Source of the DNA: DASZOC01 sp035550975 | GTDB lineage: Bacteria > Actinomycetota > CADDZG01 > WHSQ01 | Direction: 5' to 3' | Assembly (NCBI GenBank): GCA_035550975.1 | Contig: DASZOC010000036.1 | Location: 1 to 38,130 of the forward strand | DNA length: 38,130 nucleotides | In this document: positions 21,269 through 28,390 of the stretch, piece after piece | How the letters are laid out: every line of letters begins with the position of its first letter | How positions within the stretch are numbered: the stretch's first letter is position 1 | Translations under genes and position numbers: made by a program | Notes under the pieces: model-generated | Databases searched by the model: none | Seen by the model: the letters and a program-made list of their open reading frames with translations, nothing else | Told to the model about the DNA's origin: nothing

Positions 21269-21880
21269 ATGGCACGAACGATCAAGCCGCACGCACAGGC
21301 GCAGGAAGCCATCGCGACCGCGAAGTACATCCGCATGTCGCCCACCAAGGCGCGCCAGGTCGTCGACCTGATCCGCGGACGCCACGTCGACGAAGCGCGG
21401 CGGGTGCTGAAGTTCACCGAGCGAGCGGCTTCGCTGCCCGTCGGCAAGGTCCTCGAGTCGGCGATCGCGAACGCCGAGCACAACCGCGGCCTGCCGACCG
21501 ACGAGCTGGTCGTCGTGCGCGCGTGGGCCGACGAGGGTCCTACTCTGCGGCGGTTCCGCCCGCGGGCGATGGGGCGCGCGACCCGCATCCGTAAGCGAAC
21601 GTGTCACATCTCGGTCGTCGTCGGACGCCCGCCCGAGGACGCGAGGTTGCCCGAGCGACCCGCGACCAAGCAGACGAAACGCCGAGTCCGCAAGGACACC
21701 ACGGGCAAGCCGGATACCAAGAAGTCGGCCAAGGCTTCGTCGCAGGCGACCGAGGCCGGCCCCGAGAAGACCTCCAAGAAGACCAGCGCCAAGAAGACGA
21801 GTGCGAAGAAAACGGCTGCAAAGAAGACAACGAGCAAGAAGACGACCGCGAAGAAGACTTCTCGAAAGAAGAGTGAGTAG
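21269..21880 (+). CDS. rplV: 50S ribosomal protein L22 with long lysine-rich tail
   Basis: 203 residues. Residues 1 to about 118 are the normal L22 core (YIRMSPTKARQVVDLIRG; tunnel hairpin near GPTLRRFRPRAMGRATRIRKRT; CHISVVVG). The remaining ~85 residues form a tail that becomes a near-repeat of KKTSAKKT/AKKTT units, strongly basic and histone H1-like in composition. L22 in many bacteria is about 110-120 residues, so the tail is the notable part. It is in frame with normal codon bias and directly followed (3 nt) by rpsC, so it is not a frameshift artefact. Confidence 0.98.
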   Translation: MARTIKPHAQAQEAIATAKYIRMSPTKARQVVDLIRGRHVDEARRVLKFTERAASLPVGKVLESAIANAEHNRGLPTDELVVVRAWADEGPTLRRFRPRAMGRATRIRKRTCHISVVVGRPPEDARLPERPATKQTKRRVRKDTTGKPDTKKSAKASSQATEAGPEKTSKKTSAKKTSAKKTAAKKTTSKKTTAKKTSRKKSE

Positions 21881-21883
21881 CTA

Positions 21884-23035
21884 ATGGGTCAGAAAGTCCA
21901 TCCGTACGGGTTCAGGCTCGGCATCCATACCGACTGGAAGTCGCGCTGGTTCACCGAGAAGCAGTACCAGGAGTACCTCGAGGCGGACCTGCGCATCCGC
22001 GAGTACCTCATGGGGCAGCTGCCGCATGCGGGGATCTCGCGCATCGACATCGAGCGCACCCGAGAGCGCGTCCGGATCGACGCGCATACCGCACGGCCCG
22101 GGATCGTCATCGGACGCCGTGGCGCGGAGGCCGAACGGCTGCGCAGCCATCTGGAGCACATGGAGTCCAAGCTGTACGGCAAGCCGACCGACGTCCGCCT
22201 GAACATCATCGAGGTGAAGCAGCCGGAGCTCGACGCCCAGCTGATCGCGCAGGGTGTTGCGGAGCAACTCGTGTCGCGTGTCTCGTTCCGCCGCGCGATG
22301 AAGAAAGCCGTCGGTACTGCGATGCGCCACGGCGCCAAGGGCGTCCGCGTGCAGTGCGGCGGACGCCTCGGTGGCGCCGAGATGAGCCGTCGCGAGTGGT
22401 ACATCGAGGGCCAGATGCCGTTGCACACGCTGCGTGCAGACATCGACTACGGCTTCGCCGAGGCTCGCACCACCTTCGGGCGCATCGGCGTCAAGGTGTG
22501 GATCTACAAGGGGCCGTTCCAGGACCTCTATGCAACGGCTCGCGACACCGCGCGCCTGCGCCGCGAGGCGGCGCTCGCCGCGGGCGAGACGGTCGGCCGC
22601 GGCGCCGAAGAACGCGCCAAGAGCCGGGCCGCGTCGAGCCGGAAGGCGAGCGAGGTCAAGACCCGCAGGGTCGCTGCTCGACCCGCGACCGGCCCTGCGC
22701 CGATCCACGAATCGCCGCAGGCTCTCAAAGAGCGGCGCGCGAAGGAGGGGGCCGAGGACCTCTCGGTCACGGAGTCGATCGGAACGACCGACGGTGTGGA
22801 TGCCGCGCTCGGTAAGTCGAGCTCCGAGCCGGCGCAGCACAAGGCTCCGGGTGACGTCGAGGCGCAGCCCTCGGCGGAGGTCCCACCGGACGCCGACACG
22901 CTGTCCGACGTCCCGACCGAAGCGGACGCGACCGGCACCGAAGAGACGGCGACCGGGAACACCGAGTCGGGCGAGGACAAACCCGCGGGCGGCGCAGCAT
23001 CTGGTGACACCGAGTCGGAGGAGGACGGAGCCTGA
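21884..23035 (+). CDS. rpsC: 30S ribosomal protein S3 with long acidic C-terminal extension
   Basis: 383 residues; typical S3 is 210-275. The core (residues 1 to about 212) has the type II KH domain with GIVIGRRGAE and the C-terminal domain ending KVWIYKGPF; it helps form the mRNA entry channel. The extension begins with a basic helical stretch (RDTARLRREAALAAG, RAKSRAASSRKASEVKTRR) and ends in ~90 residues of acidic, Pro/Thr/Glu/Asp-rich, likely disordered sequence (ESEEDGA end). Follows rplV by 3 nt; its stop overlaps the rplP start. Confidence 0.98.
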   Translation: MGQKVHPYGFRLGIHTDWKSRWFTEKQYQEYLEADLRIREYLMGQLPHAGISRIDIERTRERVRIDAHTARPGIVIGRRGAEAERLRSHLEHMESKLYGKPTDVRLNIIEVKQPELDAQLIAQGVAEQLVSRVSFRRAMKKAVGTAMRHGAKGVRVQCGGRLGGAEMSRREWYIEGQMPLHTLRADIDYGFAEARTTFGRIGVKVWIYKGPFQDLYATARDTARLRREAALAAGETVGRGAEERAKSRAASSRKASEVKTRRVAARPATGPAPIHESPQALKERRAKEGAEDLSVTESIGTTDGVDAALGKSSSEPAQHKAPGDVEAQPSAEVPPDADTLSDVPTEADATGTEETATGNTESGEDKPAGGAASGDTESEEDGA

Positions 23036-23460
23036 TGCTGCAGCCAAAGAAGGTGAAGCACCGCAAGCACCACCGCGGGCGCATGCGGGGGCAGGCGAAA
23101 GGCGGGACCGCCGTCAACTTCGGCGACTACGGCCTGATGGCTCTGGAACCGGGGTGGATATCGAACCGGCAGATCGAGGCGGCTCGTATCGCGATGACCC
23201 GTCACATCCGCCGCGGCGGCAAGGTCTGGATCAATATCTTCCCGGACAAGCCCTACACGAAGAAGCCGGCCGAGACGCGTCAAGGATCCGGTAAGGGCAA
23301 CCCCGAGGGGTGGGTCGCGGTGATCAAACCCGGCCGCGTGATGTTCGAGATCGCGGGTATCCCCGAGCCTCTCGCGCGCGAGGCGATCCGCCTCGCGGCA
23401 CACAAGCTGCCGATCAAGTGCAAGTTCGTGACCCGCGAGCAGATCCTCGAGGTGCAGTAG
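23035..23460 (+). CDS. rplP: 50S ribosomal protein L16
   Basis: 141 residues, near the A-site of the large subunit. Begins MLQPKKVKHRKHHRGRM and includes the KPYTKKPAETRQGSGKG block; full length. ATG overlaps the rpsC stop by one base (TGATG). It is followed by a 164-nt spacer, unusual in this compact cluster, which holds repeat copy A. Confidence 0.99.
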   Translation: MLQPKKVKHRKHHRGRMRGQAKGGTAVNFGDYGLMALEPGWISNRQIEAARIAMTRHIRRGGKVWINIFPDKPYTKKPAETRQGSGKGNPEGWVAVIKPGRVMFEIAGIPEPLAREAIRLAAHKLPIKCKFVTREQILEVQ

Positions 23461-23624
23461 TGATCCGCCCGGTGGCGCTGGTGCGGCCCAAACGAGCGAA
23501 AAACCCGTCAGGCAAGGCCGCGACGGAGGAGCGAACTCGCAGAGTGCGTGACGGAGTGAGAACGCAGCATGACGGAGTTTTGCAGCCGTCTGGACGCGGC
23601 GTGTGCCGGCGGGAGGGTCACTAA
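23460..23624 (+). CDS. Doubtful 54-codon ORF across the rplP-rpmC gap
   Basis: A GTG at 23460 overlaps the rplP TAG stop and the frame stays open to TAA at 23622-23624, directly abutting the rpmC ATG. The product is Arg-rich and unlike any family I know. Most of the frame is repeat copy A; the homologous stretch of copy B is also open in the same frame, but differences between the copies do not favour third codon positions. I consider it more likely a by-product of the repeat than a gene. Confidence 0.2.
   Translation: MIRPVALVRPKRAKNPSGKAATEERTRRVRDGVRTQHDGVLQPSGRGVCRREGH
23494..23623 (+). repeat. Intergenic repeat element, copy A (rplP-rpmC gap)
   Basis: About 130 nt that align without gaps to the reverse complement of 26991-27120. 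I count 71 of 97 identical bases over 23494-23590 and 19 of 33 over 23591-23623. Best conserved are GAGCGAAAA, CAGGCAAGGCCGC, GAGAACGCAGCATG, TTTGCAGCCG and the terminal GGAGGGTCAC, which here serves as the Shine-Dalgarno of rpmC. The centre is divergent but can fold (GCGA-ac-TCGC, 23531-23540). Terminal repeats are imperfect (CCAAACG versus CGTCTGG). Confidence 0.8.
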
Positions 23625-23840
23625 ATGGCGAAGTTGAAGGTGGCAGAGCTCAGGGAGCTCGGCCGCGAGGACATCGAGCGCCGGCTCGAAGAGACGAAGG
23701 AAGAGTTGTTCAACCTGCGGTTCCAGAACGCGACGGGACAGCTGGACAACTACAAGCGCATACAGGAGCTGAAGAGGGACGTCGCTCGGATCAAGACGGT
23801 CCTCCGTCAGCAAGAGATCGAAGGTGCTGAGGAGTCATGA
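23625..23840 (+). CDS. rpmC: 50S ribosomal protein L29
   Basis: 71 residues, near the tunnel exit next to L23. Two-helix protein with the conserved LKVAELRELGREDIERRL start and LFNLRFQNATGQLDN motif. Shine-Dalgarno GGGAGGG (23611-23617) is supplied by the end of repeat copy A. Overlaps rpsQ by 4 nt (ATGA). Confidence 0.98.
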   Translation: MAKLKVAELRELGREDIERRLEETKEELFNLRFQNATGQLDNYKRIQELKRDVARIKTVLRQQEIEGAEES

Positions 23841-24115
23841 GTATCAACGAGCAGGACCTGCAGGAGCGCGCGAAGCGTAAGACCCGCACCGGCGTCGTCG
23901 TGTCCGACAAGATGGACAAGACCGTCGTGGTCGAGGTCCGCGACGCTACGAAGCACTCGACCTACAACAAGATCGTCCGTCGTAGCAAGCACCTGAAAGC
24001 TCACGACGAGTCGAACTCGGCTGCGGTCGGTGACCTCGTCCGCGTGATGGAGACGCGTCCGTTGTCGAAGACCAAGCGGTGGCGTCTGGTCGAGGTGGTG
24101 GAGAAAGCCAAATGA
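23837..24115 (+). CDS. rpsQ: 30S ribosomal protein S17
   Basis: 92 residues, primary 16S rRNA-binding OB-fold protein. The RTGVVVSDKMDKTVVVEV strand block and the RPLSKTKRWRLVEVVE end are typical. ATGA overlaps at both ends (with rpmC and rplN) indicate tight coupling. Confidence 0.98.
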   Translation: MSINEQDLQERAKRKTRTGVVVSDKMDKTVVVEVRDATKHSTYNKIVRRSKHLKAHDESNSAAVGDLVRVMETRPLSKTKRWRLVEVVEKAK

Positions 24116-24480
24116 TCCAGCAAGAGACCAGGTGTCGCGTCGCAGACAACACGGGTGCCCGAGAGGTGCTCGTCATCAAGGTGCTGGGTGGGTCCCGCCG
24201 TCGCTATGCGGCGGTCGGTGACATCGTGGTCTGCACCGTGAAGGACGCGATCCCCGGTGGGACCGTCAAGAAATCCGACGTCGTGAAGGCGGTCGTCGTG
24301 CGGACCGCGAAGGAGAAACGACGGGGCGACGGCAGCTACATCAAGTTCGACGACAACGCGGTCGTGATCGTGGACGGGCAGATGCAGCCGCGGGGCACCC
24401 GCATCTTCGGTCCCGTCGCGCGAGAACTGAGGGAGAAGCGCTTCATGAAGATCATCTCGCTGGCCCCGGAGGTGTTGTAG
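24112..24480 (+). CDS. rplN: 50S ribosomal protein L14
   Basis: 122 residues, exactly the family length, at the subunit interface. Start ATG 24112 (MIQQETRCRVADNTGA) overlaps the rpsQ stop. Ends FMKIISLAPEVL. The next gene, rplX, begins at the following base. Confidence 0.99.
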   Translation: MIQQETRCRVADNTGAREVLVIKVLGGSRRRYAAVGDIVVCTVKDAIPGGTVKKSDVVKAVVVRTAKEKRRGDGSYIKFDDNAVVIVDGQMQPRGTRIFGPVARELREKRFMKIISLAPEVL

Positions 24481-24807
24481 GTGGTGCCTAAGATCAAGAA
24501 GGGCGACACCGTGGCGGTGATCGCCGGCAAGGACCTGGGTGCGCAGGGACGCGTCCTCGAAGTGATCCCGAAGAAGAACAAGGTGATCGTGGAAGCGGTC
24601 AATCGAGTCACGCGTCACGAGAAAGTGCGACCGAGCCGGCGGGGTCGCGGCACTCAGGAGGGCGGCATCGTCCACAAGGAGTCGCCGGTGAACATCAGCA
24701 ACGTGGCGCTGGTCTGCCCGAGCGACGGACCCACGCGAGCTGGCTACCGCATCGAAGCCGGTGGCGCCAAGGTCCGGATCTGCCGCAAGTGCGGCACGGA
24801 ACTCTAG
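24481..24807 (+). CDS. rplX: 50S ribosomal protein L24
   Basis: 108 residues, assembly initiator at the tunnel exit. KOW motif near the N-terminus (KIKKGDTVAVIAGKDLGAQG). C-terminal CRKCGTEL retains a CxxC pair. Starts at tandem GTG codons, 24481 or 24484, with GGAGG at 24468-24472; the first has the better spacing. A 68-nt spacer with a hairpin follows. Confidence 0.98.
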   Translation: MVPKIKKGDTVAVIAGKDLGAQGRVLEVIPKKNKVIVEAVNRVTRHEKVRPSRRGRGTQEGGIVHKESPVNISNVALVCPSDGPTRAGYRIEAGGAKVRICRKCGTEL

Positions 24808-24840
24808 GTGCGGACCTTGCGTAGCCGGTGTTTCGCACCT
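24806..24840 (+). other. Inverted repeat in the rplX-rplE spacer
   Basis: AGGTGCG (24806-24812, overlapping the rplX stop) pairs perfectly with CGCACCT (24834-24840) around a 21-nt loop. The spacer to rplE is 68 nt, longer than most gaps in the cluster. Could be an mRNA processing or regulatory hairpin; no U-run follows, so it is not a terminator. Confidence 0.35.
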
Positions 24841-24875
24841 CACACGACGAACAGCACCACTGAAAGGACCGCCTG

Positions 24876-25442
24876 ATGGCAACAGCGACCTATACGCCGA
24901 GGCTCAAGGAGCGCTTCCGCTCCGAAGTCGTCGCGCAGCTGAAAGACGAGCTCGGGCTCGCGAACGTCATGCAGGTCCCGAAGCCCGTGAAGATCGTCGT
25001 CAACATGGGCGTCGGCGATGCCTCGCGCGACGCGAAGCTCCTGGACGGGGCCGTGAAGGACCTGACGACGATCACCGGGCAGAAGCCGGCGATACGGCGG
25101 GCGCGCAAGTCGATCGCGACCTTCAAGATCAGAGAGAAGATGCCGATCGGCGCCGCCGTCACGCTGCGGGGTGACCGCATGTGGGACTTCCTCGACCGGC
25201 TGCTGTCGATCGTGCTACCGCGCATCCGCGACTTCCGGGGCCTCAACCCGCGGAGCTTCGACGGGTCCGGCAACTACAGCTTCGGCCTCACCGAGCAGCT
25301 GGTGTTCCCGGAGATCGACTACGACGACATCGACATGACGCGCGGCATGGACATCACGATCGTCACGACGGCCAGGAACGACGACGAGGGACGTGCGCTG
25401 CTGATGGCGCTGGGCTTCCCTCTGAAGCAAGACGACAGGTAG
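24876..25442 (+). CDS. rplE: 50S ribosomal protein L5
   Basis: 188 residues, binds 5S rRNA in the central protuberance. Conserved VPKPVKIVVNMGVGDASRD, RRARKSIATFKIREKMPIGA and the C-terminal DIDMTRGMDITIVTTA blocks. ATG with GAAAGGAC upstream. rpsN follows after 15 nt. Confidence 0.99.
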   Translation: MATATYTPRLKERFRSEVVAQLKDELGLANVMQVPKPVKIVVNMGVGDASRDAKLLDGAVKDLTTITGQKPAIRRARKSIATFKIREKMPIGAAVTLRGDRMWDFLDRLLSIVLPRIRDFRGLNPRSFDGSGNYSFGLTEQLVFPEIDYDDIDMTRGMDITIVTTARNDDEGRALLMALGFPLKQDDR

Positions 25443-25457
25443 TAGAGGAGTAGAGGC

Positions 25458-25643
25458 ATGGCGAAGAAGGCTCTGAGGAACAAGGCGGAACGGAAGCCGA
25501 AGTTCAAGGTTCAGGCGTACACGCGCTGCAAGCGGTGTGGACGTCCGCGGGCGGTCTACAAGCGCTTCGGCCTGTGCCGTCTGTGCTTCCGCGAGATGGC
25601 CCACAACGGTGAGATCCCCGGTGTCACGAAGGCAAGTTGGTAA
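25458..25643 (+). CDS. rpsZ: 30S ribosomal protein S14, zinc-binding (type Z)
   Basis: 61 residues, the short zinc form of S14 (also called rpsN). Zinc ligands C24 and C27 (CKRC) and C40 and C43 (CRLC) are complete. Sits between L5 and S8 as usual. Shine-Dalgarno AGAGGAGTAGAGG. Having the zinc form in the main operon implies that any zinc-free paralogue would lie elsewhere. Confidence 0.98.
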   Translation: MAKKALRNKAERKPKFKVQAYTRCKRCGRPRAVYKRFGLCRLCFREMAHNGEIPGVTKASW

Positions 25644-25653
25644 GGGAGAGAGC

Positions 25654-26052
25654 ATGAGCATGACCGATCCGATCGCAGACATGCTTACCCGGGTACGCAA
25701 CGCGTCCTCGGCGATGCACGACGAGGTCGAGATGCCCGCGTCGAAGATCAAGGAGAACATCGCCAAGATCCTGGCGGACGAGGGCTTCGTCTCGGGCTGG
25801 GAGCGCGTGACCGACGACGGGCACCCGAAGTTGAAGATCCGCCTCAGCTATACCGACGAGCGCGAGAGGGTGATCTCCGGCATCCGGAGGATCTCGAAGC
25901 CGGGGCGGCGCGTGTACCGCGGCGCGCAGGACCTCCCGCGGGTCCTCGGCGGGCTCGGCGTCGCGATCATCTCCACGAGCCAAGGTGTCATGACCGACAA
26001 GCAAGCACGACAGGCGAAGGTCGGCGGGGAAGTCCTCGCCTACGTCTGGTAA
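25654..26052 (+). CDS. rpsH: 30S ribosomal protein S8
   Basis: 132 residues, central 16S rRNA-binding protein and, in E. coli, translational repressor of the spc operon. Begins MSMTDPIADMLTRVRNAS at ATG 25654 with AAGGGAGAG upstream; a longer in-frame start inside rpsN is ignored. Ends KVGGEVLAYVW. rplF follows after 27 nt. Confidence 0.99.
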   Translation: MSMTDPIADMLTRVRNASSAMHDEVEMPASKIKENIAKILADEGFVSGWERVTDDGHPKLKIRLSYTDERERVISGIRRISKPGRRVYRGAQDLPRVLGGLGVAIISTSQGVMTDKQARQAKVGGEVLAYVW

Positions 26053-26079
26053 CCGAGAGACGAGAGGCTACGAACAGCT

Positions 26080-26625
26080 ATGTCACGAGTAGGTCAAGCG
26101 CCGATCCCCGTCCCGGACGGGGTGTCGATCAGCGTCACGGAACACATGATCCACGTCAACGGGCCGCGCGGCGAGCTTCACCGCGACCTGCCGGAGGAGA
26201 TCGCGATCGAGCAGGTCGACTCCGACCTCGTCGTGACGCGCAACAAGGAGACGACGGAGGCGCGAGCGCTGCACGGTCTGTTCCGGACGCTCGTCGCGAA
26301 CATGATCCAGGGCGTAACCCAAGGCTACGAGAAGGCTCTCGAGATCCACGGCGTGGGTTACCGTGCCGCCAAGCAAGGGTCGGATCTCGAGCTGGCGGTC
26401 GGTTTCTCGCACTCCGTGAAGAAGGCGGCGCCGGCGGGTATCGAGTTCGACGTTCCGAGTCCCACACGTATCGTGGTCAAGGGTGTCGACAAGGAGCTCG
26501 TAGGCCAGACCGCGGCGGAGATCAGGGCTATCCGCAAGCCCGAGCCTTACAAGGCGAAGGGCATCCGATACGAGGGCGAGTACGTCCGCCGCAAGGCCGG
26601 CAAGGCCGCGAAGGCCGCCGGTTAG
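26080..26625 (+). CDS. rplF: 50S ribosomal protein L6
   Basis: 181 residues, two repeated domains near the L7/L12 stalk base. MSRVGQAPIPVPDGV start and the C-terminal KPEPYKAKGIRYEGEYVRRKAGKAAK tail region are characteristic. rplR starts 8 nt after the stop. Confidence 0.99.
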   Translation: MSRVGQAPIPVPDGVSISVTEHMIHVNGPRGELHRDLPEEIAIEQVDSDLVVTRNKETTEARALHGLFRTLVANMIQGVTQGYEKALEIHGVGYRAAKQGSDLELAVGFSHSVKKAAPAGIEFDVPSPTRIVVKGVDKELVGQTAAEIRAIRKPEPYKAKGIRYEGEYVRRKAGKAAKAAG

Positions 26626-26633
26626 GAGCAGCT

Positions 26634-26990
26634 ATGGAAACCAAACAACAACGACGAGGTACCTCGCGGCTCAAGCGCCACCGGCGCGTGCGTAAGAAGG
26701 TGGTCGGGACTGCGGAGCGGCCGCGCCTAGCGGTGTACCGCTCGAACCGCCACATCTACGCGCAGGTGATCGACGATTTCGCCGGGCGTACGCTGGCGGC
26801 GGCGTCGACCCTGACGCTGGACACCAAAGGTGAGCCGACCGAGCAGGCGAAAGCGGTCGGCAAAGCCGTCGCCGATGCTGCGAGTGCGGCAGGCATCACG
26901 CGTGTGACGTTCGACCGGGGCGGTTTCATGTACCACGGTCGTGTACAAGCGGTCGCCGACGGCGCCCGCGAGGGAGGACTCGAGTTCTAG
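26634..26990 (+). CDS. rplR: 50S ribosomal protein L18
   Basis: 118 residues, binds 5S rRNA with L5 and L25. N-terminal basic region, RPRLAVYRSNRHIYAQVIDD core and the end FDRGGFMYHGRVQAVADGAR are typical. GGAGCAGCT lies before the ATG. Its stop codon (26988-26990) abuts repeat copy B, in a 163-nt gap before rpsE. Confidence 0.99.
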   Translation: METKQQRRGTSRLKRHRRVRKKVVGTAERPRLAVYRSNRHIYAQVIDDFAGRTLAAASTLTLDTKGEPTEQAKAVGKAVADAASAAGITRVTFDRGGFMYHGRVQAVADGAREGGLEF

Positions 26991-27120
26991 TGGTGACCCT
27001 CCTTACCTCACACGTGCACCTCTGGCGGCTGCAAAGCTCGGCCATGCTGCGTTCTCGGTCGCGCACGTACCTTCCAGGTACGCACGCTCCCTGCGGCCTT
27101 GCCTGGCGGCCTTTTCGCTC
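26991..27120 (-). repeat. Intergenic repeat element, copy B (rplR-rpsE gap), inverted
   Basis: Reverse-complement homologue of 23494-23623; see copy A for the alignment. Better preserved as an element. It contains an outer inverted repeat CCTCTGGCG (27019-27027) against CGCCAGAGG (27119-27127), and a central hairpin CGTACCT-tcc-AGGTACG (27066-27082). One edge touches the rplR stop codon. The other lies about 15 nt upstream of the rpsE Shine-Dalgarno. No transposase or ORF is associated, so it resembles a small non-autonomous hairpin repeat. Confidence 0.8.
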
Positions 27121-27153
27121 GCCAGAGGCACACAGCGAAATAAGGAGGATCAC

Positions 27154-27750
27154 TTGAGACAACCAGGTAGAGGCGGTAGGGGTGGGCGCGACGACGACCG
27201 CACCCAGTACGAGGAGCGGGTCGTCGCGATCAACCGCGTGGCCAAGGTCGTAAAAGGTGGCCGTCGCTTCTCGTTCACCGCGCTGGTCGTCGTCGGCGAC
27301 GGTGCCGGGCAGGTCGGGGTCGGCTACGGGAAGGCGCGCGAGGTCCCGCAGGCGATCCAGAAGGGGATAGAGGAAGCGAAGCGGAATTTCTTCCGCGTCC
27401 CGTTGATCGGGCAGACGATCCCGCACGAGATCCTGTCCGAGGAATCCGGCGGTGTCGTCCTGCTCAAGCCCGCCTCACCCGGTACGGGTGTCATCGCCGG
27501 GGGCCCCGTGCGCGCGGTGGTCGAGTGCGCCGGGATCCGCGACATCCTGTCCAAGTCGCTCGGGAGCGACAACCCGATCAACATCATCCACGCGACGGTG
27601 AAGGCGCTCAAGGACCTGAAGACGGCCGACGAGATCGCCCGCAAGCGCGGTAAGACCGCGGAGGAGGTAGCTCCTCCGTGGCTCCTCGACACGCGTCACT
27701 CGGCGACGCCCGCAACGACCGTCACCCCGGCGGAAGAAGTAGTGGGCTGA
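27154..27750 (+). CDS. rpsE: 30S ribosomal protein S5
   Basis: 198 residues; decoding fidelity and mRNA-entry helicase protein. I choose TTG 27154 because AAGGAGG (27142-27148) is ideally placed and upstream in-frame starts lie in the repeat. Core: VAKVVKGGRRFSFTALVVVGD, GYGKAREVPQAIQKGIEEAK, GTGVIAGGPVRAVVE, SDNPINIIHATVKAL. A short extra tail (about 25 residues after EEVAPPWLL) is present. Its stop overlaps the rpmD start (TGATG). Confidence 0.98.
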   Translation: MRQPGRGGRGGRDDDRTQYEERVVAINRVAKVVKGGRRFSFTALVVVGDGAGQVGVGYGKAREVPQAIQKGIEEAKRNFFRVPLIGQTIPHEILSEESGGVVLLKPASPGTGVIAGGPVRAVVECAGIRDILSKSLGSDNPINIIHATVKALKDLKTADEIARKRGKTAEEVAPPWLLDTRHSATPATTVTPAEEVVG

Positions 27751-27932
27751 TGGCGACGTTGAAGATCACGCAGATCCGTAGCGCCAACTCGCGCGGGAAG
27801 AAGCAGGTCGGGACGATCCGCGCCCTTGGCCTGAAACGGCTCGGCCACACCGTCGAGCACGAGGATCGTCCCGAGATCCGGGGGATGGTCGCGAAGGTAA
27901 GCCACCTCGTGGAGGTTGAGGAGAGCAGATGA
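27750..27932 (+). CDS. rpmD: 50S ribosomal protein L30
   Basis: 60 residues, bacterial short form. MATLKITQIRSANSRGKKQ then TIRALGLKRLGHTVEHED. Overlaps rpsE by 1 nt and rplO by 4 nt, indicating coupled translation. Confidence 0.98.
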   Translation: MATLKITQIRSANSRGKKQVGTIRALGLKRLGHTVEHEDRPEIRGMVAKVSHLVEVEESR

Positions 27933-28390
27933 AACCGCATGAGTTGAGAGCCGCGGAAGGCGCGCGTAAACGTTCGAAGCGCAAGGGGCGCGGCGAGGGT
28001 TCCGGAAAGGGCAAGACCGCGGGGCGCGGCACGAAGGGCACGAAGGCCCGCGGTGAGGTCCACCTGTTCTTCGAGGGTGGGCAGATGCCCCTTATCCGGC
28101 GGATCCCGAAGCTGAAGGGCTTCAGGCCACCCAACCAGAAGGTCTACGGCGCGATCAACGTCGGCGACCTCGGGAAGCTCGACGGTGACGAGGTCACGCC
28201 CGAGCTGCTGCACGAGGCGGGGCTGGTACACAAGCGCGACAAGCTGATCAAGGTGCTCGGCAACGGCGAGCTCGACCGGAAGATGACCGTTCGCGCGCAC
28301 GCGTTCAGCGACGCGGCGAGGTCGAAGATCGAGGCCGCCGGCGGCACCGTGGAAGTCGTGACGCAGGTGCCACAGAAGAAGCAGGCGTAG
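27929..28390 (+). CDS. rplO: 50S ribosomal protein L15
   Basis: 153 residues, late-assembling 23S rRNA-binding protein. Glycine/lysine-rich N-terminal arm (KRKGRGEGSGKGKTAGRG) and FEGGQMPLIRRIPKLKGF are typical. secY starts at the next base after the stop. Confidence 0.99.
   Translation: MKPHELRAAEGARKRSKRKGRGEGSGKGKTAGRGTKGTKARGEVHLFFEGGQMPLIRRIPKLKGFRPPNQKVYGAINVGDLGKLDGDEVTPELLHEAGLVHKRDKLIKVLGNGELDRKMTVRAHAFSDAARSKIEAAGGTVEVVTQVPQKKQA

Noticed and set aside
23461..27153. CRISPR array or insertion sequence as source of the repeats
   Set aside because: Only two copies, far apart and inverted, with no spacers, cas genes, transposase or target-site duplication seen.
26926..27426. Minus-strand ORF reading through the rplR-rpsE gap
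   Set aside because: Part is the repeat copy B and the rest is antisense to rpsE; not supported as a gene.
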